This document shows positions 39,370-49,156 of a stretch of DNA of 64,000 bases, one piece after another; position 1 is the stretch's first letter; the number at the start of each line of letters is the position of its first letter. Source of the stretch: AC-32 sp963719275. Lineage in GTDB: Bacteria > Actinomycetota > Thermoleophilia > Gaiellales > Gaiellaceae. The translations under genes were made by a program, and so were the position numbers. The notes beneath the pieces were generated by a model. It had not been told where the DNA came from. It worked only from the letters and a program-made list of their open reading frames with translations, and did no database searches. The stretch covers positions 620,001 through 684,000 of the forward strand of contig CAVRBT010000004.1 in NCBI GenBank assembly GCA_963719275.1. Reading direction: 5' to 3'.

Positions 39370-41001
39370 CTAAACGCGGTACCAGTCGTAGCCGAGCGGC
39401 TCGAGGCGCAGCCGGTGCCGGCCGGCTGAAGCGTGGCTCTCGCCGCTGCCGAACAGGCTGCGCAACCGTTCGCTCCTCGAGCACATGTTCAGATCGAGCG
39501 CGATCTCCCGGGGGCTTTCGTCGAAGTTGTGGAGACAGAGCACAGCGGAGTCGCCTCGGGTGTACAGGATCGCGAGAACCTGACGGCTCCGCGTGGGGAG
39601 GATCCGCCACTCGCCCGCGCCGATTTCGGGGCACTCCTTCCTGATCCGGATCAGCTCGATCATCCAGCGCAGCAGCGAGCCCGGGCGGCGAAGTTGCTCT
39701 TCGACGTTGACGGCGTCGGAGCCGTACGGACCGCTGTCGATTGCCGGCCGGACGAGCCGCTCGCTCGTCGAGAAGCCGCCATTGGGCCCGTTCGTCCACT
39801 GCATCGGCGTCCGAACCGCGTTTCGCTCCTTGAGCCGCAGGTTCTCGCCCATGCCAATCTCTTCGCCGTAACGCACCACCGGCGTTCCTGGCAACGAGAA
39901 GAGCAGGCTGTAGGCGAACTCCAGGCGGCGCTGGTCGCCGAGCATCGGTGCCAGCCGGCGGCGGATGCCGCGATCGTAGAGCTGCATCGAGGCTTCCGGT
40001 GCAAAGCGCGCAAAGACGGCCTCACGCTGGCTGGGTTCCAAACGCCCGAGGTCGAGCTCGTCGTGGTTGCGCAGGAAATGCGCCCACTGAGCGCCTGCGG
40101 GGATGCTCCGAGTCGCCGACAAGGCCGAGGCGAGGGGGCGCGCGTCCGCTGTTGCAAGCGAGGCGAAGAGATGCTGGTTTACCCAGAAGTTGAACATCAG
40201 GTGGAGCCCGTCGCCGTCGGCGAAGTAGTGGTCGTCGTCGCGCGGGACGACATTCGCCTCGCCGAGCAAGATCGCGTCGCCGCGGCGCCATTGCACCACC
40301 TCCCGCAGCGCACGCAGGTACTCGAAGTGCAGCCCCGGGGCGCCGCCGTTAGGCCGCGGTTTCTCGATGATGAACGGGACGGCATCGACGCGGAACCCGG
40401 AAACGCCGAGCCGCAACCAGTAGCTGACGACGCGGTGGATCTCTTCGCGCACGCGCGGGTTGTCCATGTTCAGGTCGGGCTCGAATTCGTAGAAACGGTG
40501 GAAGTACCAGGACCGCGCCTTCTGCTCGTACGACCAGGTGGTGGCCTGGACGCCCGGGAAGACGACCCCAGAGCGAGCAGCGCGCGGGCGCCTGCGCGAC
40601 CAGACGTACCAGTCGCGGTAGCCGGAGTCGGGGCTCGCCGTTGCATCCACGAACCACGGGTGACGATCTGACGTGTGGTTCACGACCAGGTCGAGAAGCA
40701 CACGCATGCCGCGGCCCTCGGCCTCGGCCAGAAACTCGGCGAAGTCGCCGCTAGAGCCCAGCCGGCCGTCGATCCCGTAATAGTCGGTGACGTCGTAGCC
40801 GTCGTCGCGGTTCGGCGTCGGATACACGGGTGCGAGCCAGAGCGCATCGACGCCGAGGCTCTCGAGGTAGTCGAGCCGGTCGCGCAAGCCGCCGAAATCG
40901 CCCACGCCGTCTCCGTTTCCGTCCATGAACGCCTCGACCGAGAGGCTGTAGATCACCGCGTTGCGATACCAGGGCTCCACGCCGGCGGCTATTCCCGTCA
41001 C
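39370..41001 (-). CDS. GH13 alpha-amylase-family enzyme, trehalose-synthase-like
   Basis: A 543-residue glycoside hydrolase family 13 enzyme. The first conserved regions are WYRNAVIYSLSVEAFMDGNG and GVGDFGGLRDRLDYLESLGV, DLVVNHTSD (region I), GVSGFRVDAVPF with the catalytic Asp nucleophile (II), ILLGEANVV with the acid Glu (III) and FLRNHDELDLG with the transition-state Asp (IV). The DGNGDGVGDF and VNHTSD features suit trehalose synthase (maltose glucosyltransferase) or oligo-glucosidases; a choice is not possible by eye. GTG 41001 is used; GTG 40980 and TTG 41055 are alternatives. The gene is divergent from the metallo-beta-lactamase gene 44 bases away. Confidence 0.87.
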   Translation of the reverse strand: MTGIAAGVEPWYRNAVIYSLSVEAFMDGNGDGVGDFGGLRDRLDYLESLGVDALWLAPVYPTPNRDDGYDVTDYYGIDGRLGSSGDFAEFLAEAEGRGMRVLLDLVVNHTSDRHPWFVDATASPDSGYRDWYVWSRRRPRAARSGVVFPGVQATTWSYEQKARSWYFHRFYEFEPDLNMDNPRVREEIHRVVSYWLRLGVSGFRVDAVPFIIEKPRPNGGAPGLHFEYLRALREVVQWRRGDAILLGEANVVPRDDDHYFADGDGLHLMFNFWVNQHLFASLATADARPLASALSATRSIPAGAQWAHFLRNHDELDLGRLEPSQREAVFARFAPEASMQLYDRGIRRRLAPMLGDQRRLEFAYSLLFSLPGTPVVRYGEEIGMGENLRLKERNAVRTPMQWTNGPNGGFSTSERLVRPAIDSGPYGSDAVNVEEQLRRPGSLLRWMIELIRIRKECPEIGAGEWRILPTRSRQVLAILYTRGDSAVLCLHNFDESPREIALDLNMCSRSERLRSLFGSGESHASAGRHRLRLEPLGYDWYRV

Positions 41002-41044
41002 TTCAAGAAAGCAAGCGGGGGCAGGTGGTAGCTTCGATGCCGAG

Positions 41045-42364
41045 GTGGTCTTCAAGCAGCTCGTGGACGACGATCTCGGCTGCGCGTCCTACCTGATCGG
41101 CGACGAGGCGGCCGGGGAGGCCGTGGTCGTGGATCCCTCGTACGCGATCGAGCCCTACCTCGAGGCCGCGGAGCGAGAAGGGCTGAGGATCGTGCGCGTG
41201 CTCGAGACGCACACGCACGCCGACCATGTGTCGGGGCACGGGCGCTTCGCGCTCGAGCACGGCCTTCCGGTGGCGATCCATACGCTCGCCGAGGCCGAGT
41301 ACGCGTCCGAGCCAATCGAGGACGGCGACGAGGTGCTCGTGGGCTCGATCCCGATCCGCGTGCTCCACACGCCCGGCCACCGCCCCGAGCACTGCTGCTT
41401 CCTCGTCGAGGGACACCTGCTGACAGGGGACTCGCTGCTGATCGGCGACGCCGCCCGCCCCGACCTCGCGGTCGAGGCACGCGAGGGCGCCGAGGATCTC
41501 TTCCGTTCCCTCGGGCGGCTGGCGGGCCTGCCCGACGAGACCGAGATCGACCCCGGCCACACCGGCGGCTCGCTCTGCGGCGCCGGCCTCAGCCGCGAGC
41601 GAGTCTCAACTTTGCGGATGGAGAAGCTCTCCAACCACGCGCTCGCGATCGAGGATGTGCAGGAGTTCGTGGCGCATTCGACGGGAATCGCCGCCCCGCG
41701 CCCGCCGACGGTCGAGCGCGTCGTCGAGCTCAACCGCGGCCCGTTCCTCGCCGCGCAACCGCCGCTCGAGCTCCTCAACTCTGTGCAGGGGCAGCTGCTC
41801 GACGTGCGGCCGGCGCGGGAGCACGCCGCCGGCCACGCGCACGGTGCGATCAACATCCCGCTCGACGGCGGCTCGGTCGGGACCAAGGCGGGCTTCGTCC
41901 TCGACCACGACACGCCGGTAACGATCCACGCGCGCTGGGCCGAGGAGGCGGAGGATGCTGCCCGCCGCCTCTATGCGGTCGGGCTGCTCGACGTCGCGGG
42001 CTACGCGATAGGGCTCGAGTCATCCGAACACCTGGAGCCGGTCGGGATCGACGAGCTCGAGCGCCTCGTCGCAGCCGAGTCGGTCGAGCTGGTCGACGTC
42101 CGCGAGAAGGACGAGCGCGACGAGGGCTACATCCCCGGCAGCCGGCACATCCCGTACCGGCTCGTCCGGGCGTTCCGGGACGAGCTCGACAACGGGCGCC
42201 CCGTCGTCACGATCTGCTCGAGCGGCGCGCGGGCGGGTGTGGCAGCAAGCGTGCTGGCGGCCGAGGGCGTCGACGCGCGCCCCGTGCTCGACGGGGGAAT
42301 CGGCAGCTGGCAGGAGCGCGGCAACCAGGTGACGGCCTTCCGCCGCTGCGGCGGCTCAGGCTGA
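41045..42364 (+). CDS. persulfide dioxygenase-type MBL protein with two rhodanese domains
   Basis: A 439-residue protein. The metallo-beta-lactamase domain (1-235) has THTHADHVSGHG (His56, His58, Asp60, His61), HTPGHRPEHCCFLV, LLTGDSLLIGDAARPDL and DPGHTGGSLCG, as in ETHE1-like persulfide dioxygenases that oxidise glutathione persulfide with a single iron. Two rhodanese domains follow: the first (about 255-335) has VTIHARWAEE where Cys is expected, so it is inactive; the second (340-439) has VVTICSSGARAGVAA with the active-site Cys. This supports a role in sulfide or persulfide detoxification. GTG 41045 gives the family N-terminus VFKQLVDDDLGCASYLIG. Its 3' end overlaps the convergent cyclase by nine bases. 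Confidence 0.9.
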   Translation: MVFKQLVDDDLGCASYLIGDEAAGEAVVVDPSYAIEPYLEAAEREGLRIVRVLETHTHADHVSGHGRFALEHGLPVAIHTLAEAEYASEPIEDGDEVLVGSIPIRVLHTPGHRPEHCCFLVEGHLLTGDSLLIGDAARPDLAVEAREGAEDLFRSLGRLAGLPDETEIDPGHTGGSLCGAGLSRERVSTLRMEKLSNHALAIEDVQEFVAHSTGIAAPRPPTVERVVELNRGPFLAAQPPLELLNSVQGQLLDVRPAREHAAGHAHGAINIPLDGGSVGTKAGFVLDHDTPVTIHARWAEEAEDAARRLYAVGLLDVAGYAIGLESSEHLEPVGIDELERLVAAESVELVDVREKDERDEGYIPGSRHIPYRLVRAFRDELDNGRPVVTICSSGARAGVAASVLAAEGVDARPVLDGGIGSWQERGNQVTAFRRCGGSG

Positions 42365-45300
42365 CGCGGCCAGAAGAGCTTCGCCCTCGGCAGTCCACGC
42401 GGTCGCGCGCAGCTGCGCGAAGACGGGCAGTGCGAGGTTCAGCTGGCGATCGGCGCTCGCCCGGTCGCCGGCCTCGACGAACGCCTCTGCCGCCCTGAGC
42501 CGCGCGTAAGCCTCGTCGGGCACCGTCCCGATCCCGCCGAAGACGTCGGCCGCGCCGGCGAGGTCACCGGTAGCGATGAGGCGTGCCACTTGGTGCCAAG
42601 GCGTCTCCCCGATTGCCTGCTCGTCGAGCGCGTGGAGCACCTCCGCGCTGCGGCCAAGCTCCCGGAACACCCATGGCGACGCCGAGAGCTCGATCGGCTG
42701 CCGGATCCCCGTCGCGCTCCACGCTTCGACGAGCTCGTCGGCAAGTGATTCCGCGGCCGCTCGTTCACCGGCCACGAGCGCAGCCTGAGCCTCGTACGCC
42801 AGCGCCGGGTTGATCGTCTGGGGATCCTTGACCGGGCGCGAACGCTCCGACGCGAGGCGAGCCTCCGCGAACGCCTCCTGGGTTCGGCCACGCGCGAGCA
42901 AGATTGCCGAACGCACCGCCCGGCACGGGCCATCCATGTAGTGGCCCGCGGTTCCCTTGATCGTTTGGAAGTAGTCGTCGATGGCCGCGAGCGCGTCGTC
43001 CCAGCGGCCCTCCCAGTAGCAGTGGAAGGTGTGCTCCGCTTCCACCCAACGGATGAACCCCCAAACGCCCAGACGCCGCGCGAGCGTCCGGCTCAGCTCG
43101 TGGAGCTCGCCGGCGCGGCGCATGTCGCCGAGCAGCACATTCATCCACGTGAGGTTCGCGGCCGCGCCAATCTCCTCGTGGGAGTGCGCGGCGGCCGCGA
43201 TCTCCATCGCCCGCTCCAGGTCGGCGACTCCGCCGGGATCGCCGGTGGCGACCCGCGAGACTCCGAGGGTGTTGAGATTCCGCGCACGGGCCGCCGCGAG
43301 GTCCAGGGTCTCCGCCAGCCGAAGCGACTCGGAGGCGAACTCGATCGCCCGCGGGAAGTCGTCGGCCATCATCGATGTGCGCCCGAGCTCCTGCAGGACG
43401 AAGGTCTTGGCCGGCGACGGCCCGCGGTCGGTGACGAGCTCACGGGCGCGCTCGAGGCCTTCCAGCCCCGCGTCAGTGTCCCCGCGGTTCAGCCAGATGC
43501 CCGCGAGCCGGGCTTGTGCCTCGGCAGCCGCCTCGACTTTGCCTGCGCGGAGCAGGCCGTTCGTCGCATCGAGGAGCACCGAGTCGTCAAGCGCGGTGTC
43601 GTCCACGCGGCTTCGCGCGTAAGCGAGCAGGAGCTCCGGCCGCTCCGGGTCGTCCCGCTCCGAGAGCTCGAGCGCAGCTTCGTACAGCCGCGCCGCGGCC
43701 GGAAACGCGCCGAGGGCCATCGCCCGGTCGCCCGCGTCGCGCGCCGCGGAGCGCGCGCGGGCGATGAGCTCGGCGGTGGCGTCCGCCCCGGTCGCGCGCC
43801 GCAGAAGAAGCGCCTCGAGGTAGTGATGGGCGAGCGTCTCCGCGTGGTCTTCGGGTCGGCTGAGCCCTTCGATCCACGTCGCCGCGCGCTCGTGCCTCTC
43901 GCTCCTTGCACTCCTAGGGATCTGGCCGTACGCCACATCGCGGACGAGGACGTGACGGAATGCGTACTCGTTCTCCCCACCAACGGACGAGCGCCGCTCC
44001 CGCCGCACGAACTCCTTGCGCTCGAGCGCGTGCAAGCGCTCCTCGCCCTCGCCGTGGTCGTAGCCGCCGACCGCGCAGGCCGCCCCGAGCCAGAACACCT
44101 TGCCCAGCACGGCGGCGTCCTGCAGCAGCTGCTTCTCGCCCGCCGGGAGCGCGTCGACCCGCGCGGCGATGATGCCCTGGACCGTCTCCGGCAGCGGCAG
44201 GTCCTCCTGCACCCCCGACTCGGCGAGCAGGCGCGCGAACTGCTCCGCGTAGAGCGGGTTGCCACCTGCCCGCGCCAGGAGCGAGGCTTGCACCTCCGCC
44301 GGGAGCACCGAGCGCTCCAGGAGGTTCCCGAGCAGGCGCGCCGTCTCCTCGTCCGAGAGCGGGGAGATGGAGAGCGTGAGCGCGTTCGGCTTGCCTCCGC
44401 CCCACCCCGGCCGCCGCTCCAGCAGCTCGGGACGAGCGGTGCAGACGACCAGCAGCGGCACCCCGGAGCTCCAGTCGACGAGGTGATCCACGAAGTCGAG
44501 CAGGTCATCGTCGGCCCAGTGCAGGTCCTCGAAGACGATCACGGTCGGGCCCTGGTCGGCGAGGCCCTCGAAGAACTGCCGCCAGGCCGCGAAGCGCTCG
44601 GCACGGTCGCCGCCCGTCTCGCCCTCGGCGGCGATCCCGATCAGGGGCCGCAGGCTCTCCATCACCAGTTCCGGGCTTTCCACGTTCAGCGCCTCGACCA
44701 CTTCGCCGAGCTTCCGCTCGGCATCGGCGGCCGCGTCGCTGTCGAGGATGCCCGCGTGGGCCTTCGCCATCTCGGCGAGCGCCCAGTAGGTGATCCCCTC
44801 CCCGTACGGGAGCGAGCGGCCCTGCCGCCAGAAAATGAGTTCTTCCTCCGCGTCGGCGATACGAGAGAGCTCGTAGACCAGACGGCTCTTGCCGATGCCG
44901 GGCACGCCGACGAGCGTCACGAGCTGCGGCGAGCGCTCTTCCCGGGCGCGCGCAAGCGTGCCGGTGAGGAAGTCGAGCTCACGCCGGCGGCCGACGAAGG
45001 CAGCGCCCGTCTGCTCGACGTCCACCCCGAACCGCGAGCGCGCCTCGCGCGCCTCCCAGACCCCCACCGGCTCCGCCTTCCCCTTCGCCTGCACAGGCTC
45101 GGCGGCGCGGTACTCGATCCGCTGCCGCGTAGCACGGTACGTGGTGTCGTCGACGAGCACCCCGTTCACGGGCGCGGCGCTCTGCAGGCGCGCGGCCGTG
45201 TTGACCACGTCGCCGGCGACCATGCCCTCGCCCTCCGCCGGCGACGCGCCGAGCGAGACAAGCGCCTCGCCGGTCGTCACGGCCACACGCACCTGCAGGC

Positions 45301-45670
45301 GGCCGTCCTCGACGATCGAGTCCCGGATCGCGAGGCCGGCCCGCACCGCGCGCTCCGGGTCGTCCTCGTGCGCGACAGGCGCGCCGAAGACGGCCATCAC
45401 CGCGTCGCCGATGAACTTCTCGACCGTGCCTCCGTGCCGTTCGAGCTCGTTTCGCAGCCGCGCGTAGTACGGCGACAGCGTCGCGCGCACGTCCTCCGGG
45501 TCGAGCCGCTCCGCGTGCGAGGTGAAGCCGACCAGGTCGGCGAAGAGCACGCTGACGACCTTGCGTTCCTCGCGCGCCTCGCGCGGCGAAGACTCGAGCC
45601 GCGTCCCGCACGCGGAGCAGAAACGTGCGTCGGCCGGGTTCTCCCGCCCACACTCCGGACAGACGAGCAT
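42356..45670 (-). CDS. zinc-ribbon/adenylate cyclase/AAA ATPase/TPR regulatory protein
   Basis: A 1104-residue multidomain protein. The N-terminal zinc ribbon is CPECG...FCSACG (Cys4, Cys7, Cys18, Cys21). A class III cyclase domain (37-205) follows with both metal Asp residues, Asp45 (LFADLVGFTS) and Asp89 (KFIGDAVMAVFG), and GDVVNTAARL. The AAA/STAND ATPase has Walker A VGVPGIGKSRLVYEL and Walker B VIVFEDLHWADDD, then a winged-helix region and a long TPR-like helical part (about 640-1100, ALELSERDDPERPEL-type repeats). This architecture is common in actinobacteria, where it may couple cAMP synthesis to ATPase-driven sensing. It is cotranscribed with the threonine ammonia-lyase gene. Confidence 0.92.
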   Translation of the reverse strand: MLVCPECGRENPADARFCSACGTRLESSPREAREERKVVSVLFADLVGFTSHAERLDPEDVRATLSPYYARLRNELERHGGTVEKFIGDAVMAVFGAPVAHEDDPERAVRAGLAIRDSIVEDGRLQVRVAVTTGEALVSLGASPAEGEGMVAGDVVNTAARLQSAAPVNGVLVDDTTYRATRQRIEYRAAEPVQAKGKAEPVGVWEAREARSRFGVDVEQTGAAFVGRRRELDFLTGTLARAREERSPQLVTLVGVPGIGKSRLVYELSRIADAEEELIFWRQGRSLPYGEGITYWALAEMAKAHAGILDSDAAADAERKLGEVVEALNVESPELVMESLRPLIGIAAEGETGGDRAERFAAWRQFFEGLADQGPTVIVFEDLHWADDDLLDFVDHLVDWSSGVPLLVVCTARPELLERRPGWGGGKPNALTLSISPLSDEETARLLGNLLERSVLPAEVQASLLARAGGNPLYAEQFARLLAESGVQEDLPLPETVQGIIAARVDALPAGEKQLLQDAAVLGKVFWLGAACAVGGYDHGEGEERLHALERKEFVRRERRSSVGGENEYAFRHVLVRDVAYGQIPRSARSERHERAATWIEGLSRPEDHAETLAHHYLEALLLRRATGADATAELIARARSAARDAGDRAMALGAFPAAARLYEAALELSERDDPERPELLLAYARSRVDDTALDDSVLLDATNGLLRAGKVEAAAEAQARLAGIWLNRGDTDAGLEGLERARELVTDRGPSPAKTFVLQELGRTSMMADDFPRAIEFASESLRLAETLDLAAARARNLNTLGVSRVATGDPGGVADLERAMEIAAAAHSHEEIGAAANLTWMNVLLGDMRRAGELHELSRTLARRLGVWGFIRWVEAEHTFHCYWEGRWDDALAAIDDYFQTIKGTAGHYMDGPCRAVRSAILLARGRTQEAFAEARLASERSRPVKDPQTINPALAYEAQAALVAGERAAAESLADELVEAWSATGIRQPIELSASPWVFRELGRSAEVLHALDEQAIGETPWHQVARLIATGDLAGAADVFGGIGTVPDEAYARLRAAEAFVEAGDRASADRQLNLALPVFAQLRATAWTAEGEALLAASA

Positions 45671-45674
45671 CGGG

Positions 45675-46844
45675 CTAGCGCAGGCGCTCGACCGTGTAGC
45701 CGAGGCTGCGTAGCGTCTCGAGCAGTACCGCGCAGTGGTGCTCGTCGCGCATCTGCAGCGTCAACTCGATCTCGCTTTCGTAGACGGGCACGTCCATGCC
45801 CTCGCGGTGGTGCTCGACCGAGACGACGTTGCCGCGCTCCTGGGCCACCAGCTTCAACAGCTTGAGCAGCTCTCCGGGGCGGTCCTGCACGCGGCTGCGG
45901 ACGACGAGATAGCGGCCGGCCGTCGTGAGCCCGTGCCGCATGACCGAGATCAGGACCGTCGGGTCGATGTTGCCTCCCGAGAGCAGCGCGACCGCCGGGC
46001 CCTCGCCGCCTGCCTTCCCGGAGAGGAGCGCGGCAACTCCCACCGCCCCTGCGCCCTCCACGACGAGCTTCGTCCGCTCGAGCAGCAACACGATCGCCTC
46101 GCAGATCTCGTCGTCGGTCACCGAGATCAGGTCGTCGAGCACGTCCTCCAGGATCGCGCCGGTCGTCTCGCCGACCTGCTTGACCGCGATCCCGTCGGCG
46201 ATCGTCGGCCCGTTCAGCCCGGCCTGCACGCCGACGATGCGGATCCTCGGCTTCAGCGCCCGCAGCGCGAGCGAGATCCCGGACGCGAGCCCGCCGCCAC
46301 CGACCGGGATGACGACGGTGTCGGCCTGCGGAACCTGCTCCGCCAGCTCGAGGCCGATCGTCCCCTGGCCGGCGATCACGAGCCCGTCCTCGTACGGATG
46401 GACGAACGTCGCGCCGGTCTGGTGGACGTGCTCCAGCGCTGCCGCCAGCGCGTCCTCGAAGCAGGTCCCGGTGAGCTCCGCGTTCGCGCCGTAGGTCTTC
46501 GTCGGCTCGACCTTCGCCATCGGCGCGTCCTGCGGCATGAACACCGTGGCCTTGACGCCGTGCTCGCGGGCGGCCCACGCCACCGCCTGCCCGTGGTTCC
46601 CCGCGCTCGCCGCGACCACCCCGGCTTGCCGCTCCTTGTCGGAGAGCGTCGCGATCTTGCTGACGGCGCCGCGGATCTTGAACGAGCCGGTGCGCTGGAG
46701 GTTCTCGGCCTTCAGCGAGACCTCTCGGCCGAGGCGCTTCGAGAGCGTCTCGGTCCCGTAGACCGGCGTGACCCGCGCGTGGCCCTCGAGGCGAGCTCTC
46801 GCCTCCTGGATCTCGCTAAGGCCGGGTGCCGTCTTCGTCTTCAA
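45675..46844 (-). CDS. ilvA: threonine ammonia-lyase with ACT domain
   Basis: A 389-residue PLP enzyme that turns threonine into 2-oxobutanoate. The PLP Lys56 is in TGSFKIRGA; the phosphate-binding Gly loop is PVGGGGLASGISLALR, and SAGNHGQAVAWAAREHGV is the usual asparagine/histidine loop. A short ACT-like regulatory domain lies at about 312-389 (RVQDRPGELLKLLKLVAQER), which suits allosteric control. This short form resembles TdcB/short IlvA. TTG 46844 overlaps the meaB end by 29 bases. Since the product leads to propionyl-CoA, it fits beside MeaB. It could alternatively be a serine dehydratase. Confidence 0.92.
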   Translation of the reverse strand: MKTKTAPGLSEIQEARARLEGHARVTPVYGTETLSKRLGREVSLKAENLQRTGSFKIRGAVSKIATLSDKERQAGVVAASAGNHGQAVAWAAREHGVKATVFMPQDAPMAKVEPTKTYGANAELTGTCFEDALAAALEHVHQTGATFVHPYEDGLVIAGQGTIGLELAEQVPQADTVVIPVGGGGLASGISLALRALKPRIRIVGVQAGLNGPTIADGIAVKQVGETTGAILEDVLDDLISVTDDEICEAIVLLLERTKLVVEGAGAVGVAALLSGKAGGEGPAVALLSGGNIDPTVLISVMRHGLTTAGRYLVVRSRVQDRPGELLKLLKLVAQERGNVVSVEHHREGMDVPVYESEIELTLQMRDEHHCAVLLETLRSLGYTVERLR

Positions 46845-47805
46845 GCTTGAACACCTCTCTCATGATCTCCCGGACGGCCGTGAGCGGGTCAAGCTTGCGT
46901 GACTGCACCTCGTCGAGCAAGCGGCGCAGCGCCTCGTCGTCCGCCACCGCCCGCTCGAGGTGCGCCTTCGCGCGCGCCGAGGCGACCGCGAACACCTCGC
47001 CCGCGAGGTTCTCACGGCGGCGCTGCTCCAGCAGCCCCTCGCTCTCCAGGAAGGCCCGGTGGGCCTCGACCTTCTCCCAGAGCGTGTCGACGTTCTCCCC
47101 GCGCATCGCCTCGGTCAGGACGATCGGCGGCTTCCACGAACGCTCCTTGTCGAGCGAGAGCACCGAGCGCACTTCGTTCAGCATCGTCTTCGCAGCCGGG
47201 TGGTCCATCTTGTTGATCGCGATCACGTCGGGGATCTCCATGATCCCGGCCTTCAGCGCCTGGATCGAATCTCCCGAGCCCGGCATCAGCACGAGCACGA
47301 CCGTGTCCGCGATGCCGATCACCTCGACCTCGCCCTGGCCGGTGCCCACGGTCTCGAGGAAGACGAGCTCCTTCCCGGCCGCGTCGAGCAGCAGGAGCGC
47401 CTGCAGCGTCGCCTCGGCGAGGCCACCCTGGTGGCCGCGGCTCCCCATCGAGCGGATGAAGACCTCCGGGTCGAGGAAGTGGTCGGCGAGCCGGATGCGG
47501 TCGCCGAGCAGCGCGCCGTGCGAGAACGGGCTCGACGGGTCGACCGAGACGACGCCAACGGAGCGGCCCCGCTCCCGCACGTGGCGAACGAGGGCGCTGA
47601 TCAGACTCGACTTGCCGACCCCAGGCGGCCCGGTGACACCGACGGCGTAGGCACGGCCGGTCTCGGGATACAGGTCGCGTACGAGGTCGTAGGCGAGCGG
47701 CTCCGAGTTCTCGACCAGCGTGATCGCGCGGGCGAGGGCGCGCCGGTCGCCGGAGCGCACGCCGGCGGCCAGCGACTCGCGCGTGTAGTCGCGGCGCGCT
47801 GCCAC
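46816..47805 (-). CDS. meaB: methylmalonyl-CoA mutase-associated GTPase MeaB
   Basis: A 329-residue G3E-family GTPase that protects and loads B12 into methylmalonyl-CoA mutase. Walker A is GVTGPPGVGKSSLISAL (57-73); SVDPSSPFSHGALLGDRIRL and MGSRGHQGGLAEATLQALLL are the family switch-region motifs, ETVGTGQGEVEV the Walker B/switch II, and INKMDHP the base-specificity motif. It is complete. No mutase subunit gene is visible in the window. It sits between an MFS gene (24 bases upstream) and ilvA, whose product enters the propionyl/methylmalonyl-CoA route. Confidence 0.95.
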   Translation of the reverse strand: MAARRDYTRESLAAGVRSGDRRALARAITLVENSEPLAYDLVRDLYPETGRAYAVGVTGPPGVGKSSLISALVRHVRERGRSVGVVSVDPSSPFSHGALLGDRIRLADHFLDPEVFIRSMGSRGHQGGLAEATLQALLLLDAAGKELVFLETVGTGQGEVEVIGIADTVVLVLMPGSGDSIQALKAGIMEIPDVIAINKMDHPAAKTMLNEVRSVLSLDKERSWKPPIVLTEAMRGENVDTLWEKVEAHRAFLESEGLLEQRRRENLAGEVFAVASARAKAHLERAVADDEALRRLLDEVQSRKLDPLTAVREIMREVFKLEDEDGTRP

Positions 47806-47829
47806 GGGCGGGATGGTAAAGAGCCGGTC

Positions 47830-49089
47830 CTACGCGGTGGGCACCGGCACCGGCGGCTCGTCGGTGCGGGCGCGCTCACCCGCAGCCACGCCGCGGGCCA
47901 GGAAGTAGCCGATCGCGCCCGCGACCGCGGCCAGCACGGCCGCGACGCCCCAGACCCAGCGCGGGCCGTAGACGTCGGTCAGGTGGCCGGCGAGGATCAT
48001 CCCGATCGTGAGCATCGCGACGTTCGAGCTCATCAGCACGGCGAAGGCGCGGCCGCGGTACTGGTCGGGGGCACCCCGCTGGACGAGCAGCGCGTTGCAG
48101 ACGACGGCCGAGCCGTTCCCCGCGCCGGAGACCACGACGCACGCGGCGGCGACCCAGACGTTGGGCGCCACGGCGGCCAGGCCGATGCCGATCGCCATCA
48201 GCCCGAGCGAGGCGCCGTAGACGTTCGCGAGCCCGCGGCGCTCGACCCACTGGCCGGCGAGGTAGGCGCCGACGGCAAGGCCGACGCCAGCGCAGCCCAT
48301 CATCAGTCCGAGCCCGAACTGGCCGGCGTCGAAGGCCCGGAAAGCCAGGCGCACCTCCGCGACGTTCACCGCCGCGTTGTGCAGCATCGCCACGTTCCAT
48401 GCGATCAGCACCGTCAGCAGCGCCCGCGAGTGGAGGACGACCCAAAAGCCGTCTTTGAGGTCGGCCCAGTGACCGCGGCTGGCGGCCGGTGTTGCCTGCA
48501 GCAGCTGGTGCGGGATCCCGATCAGGAAGACCGCCGAGATCAGGAAGCTGCACGCGTTCAGCCAGTAGGCGACGTCCACGCTCGAGGCCGCGACGAGAGC
48601 GCCGCCGGCGATCGAGCCGAGAGCCCACGTCAGGTTGTCGACGGCCTGCAGGAGCGAGTTCGCGTGCGGCAGGTCCTCGTCGGAGACGAGGTTCGGCAGC
48701 CCCGCGTAGACGGCGGGACGGAAGAAGCCGGTCGCGACGCCGGCCACGGACGCCAGCGCGACGACCTGCGTCGCGCTCGTCGTGAACGGCAGCGCGGCGA
48801 AGACGCCGAACCGCACGATGTCCGCGCCCACGAGCAGGCGCTTGCGCGAAAGGCGGTCGACGAGCGGTCCGACGAGGATGCCGATCGCGAAGGTCGGCAG
48901 GAGGTCGGCTATCAGCAGCGCCGCCACCCAGCCCGAGGAATGGGTCTTCAGCCAGATGTCGACTTCGAGCGCGACGAGCGCCAGCCAGGTGCCCGCACCG
49001 GAGCCGAGCGTCGCGAGAAACAGGCGCCGAAAACTCGGCTCGCGACCGATGAGCGCGAGCTGGCTGCCGGTCACGCGAGGGCGGCGCAT
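47830..49089 (-). CDS. MFS transporter (EntS-like)
   Basis: A 419-residue transporter with twelve hydrophobic helices: LFLATLGSGAGTWLALVALE, IGILVGPLVDRLSRKRLLVG (loop 2-3), VATGFFRPAVYAGLPNLVSD and AFRAFDAGQFGLGLMMGCAG. The FRPAVYAGLPNLVSDEDLPHANSL-style middle segment (given in parts) is typical of the EntS/MFS_3 group, which exports siderophores or small compounds. ATG 49089 is the start. It lies 67 bases after hisC and 24 before meaB on the same strand. The substrate is unknown. Confidence 0.88.
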   Translation of the reverse strand: MRRPRVTGSQLALIGREPSFRRLFLATLGSGAGTWLALVALEVDIWLKTHSSGWVAALLIADLLPTFAIGILVGPLVDRLSRKRLLVGADIVRFGVFAALPFTTSATQVVALASVAGVATGFFRPAVYAGLPNLVSDEDLPHANSLLQAVDNLTWALGSIAGGALVAASSVDVAYWLNACSFLISAVFLIGIPHQLLQATPAASRGHWADLKDGFWVVLHSRALLTVLIAWNVAMLHNAAVNVAEVRLAFRAFDAGQFGLGLMMGCAGVGLAVGAYLAGQWVERRGLANVYGASLGLMAIGIGLAAVAPNVWVAAACVVVSGAGNGSAVVCNALLVQRGAPDQYRGRAFAVLMSSNVAMLTIGMILAGHLTDVYGPRWVWGVAAVLAAVAGAIGYFLARGVAAGERARTDEPPVPVPTA

Positions 49090-49156
49090 GGCCGTCGAAC
49101 GGTAACACTGAGACCCGCCCTCGAACGAGGGGTTTTTCGGCCCTGTCTGCCTCGGC

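Noticed and set aside
42941..45865. 974-codon plus-strand reading opposite the cyclase-AAA-TPR gene
   Set aside because: Long antisense open frames are produced by high GC; composition is Arg/Ala/Asp-rich with no domain.
49110..49134. CCCTC-GAAC-GAGGG hairpin followed by TTTTT on the plus strand
   Set aside because: It points rightward where no plus-strand gene ends; the flanking genes are on the minus strand, so a terminator role is not supported.
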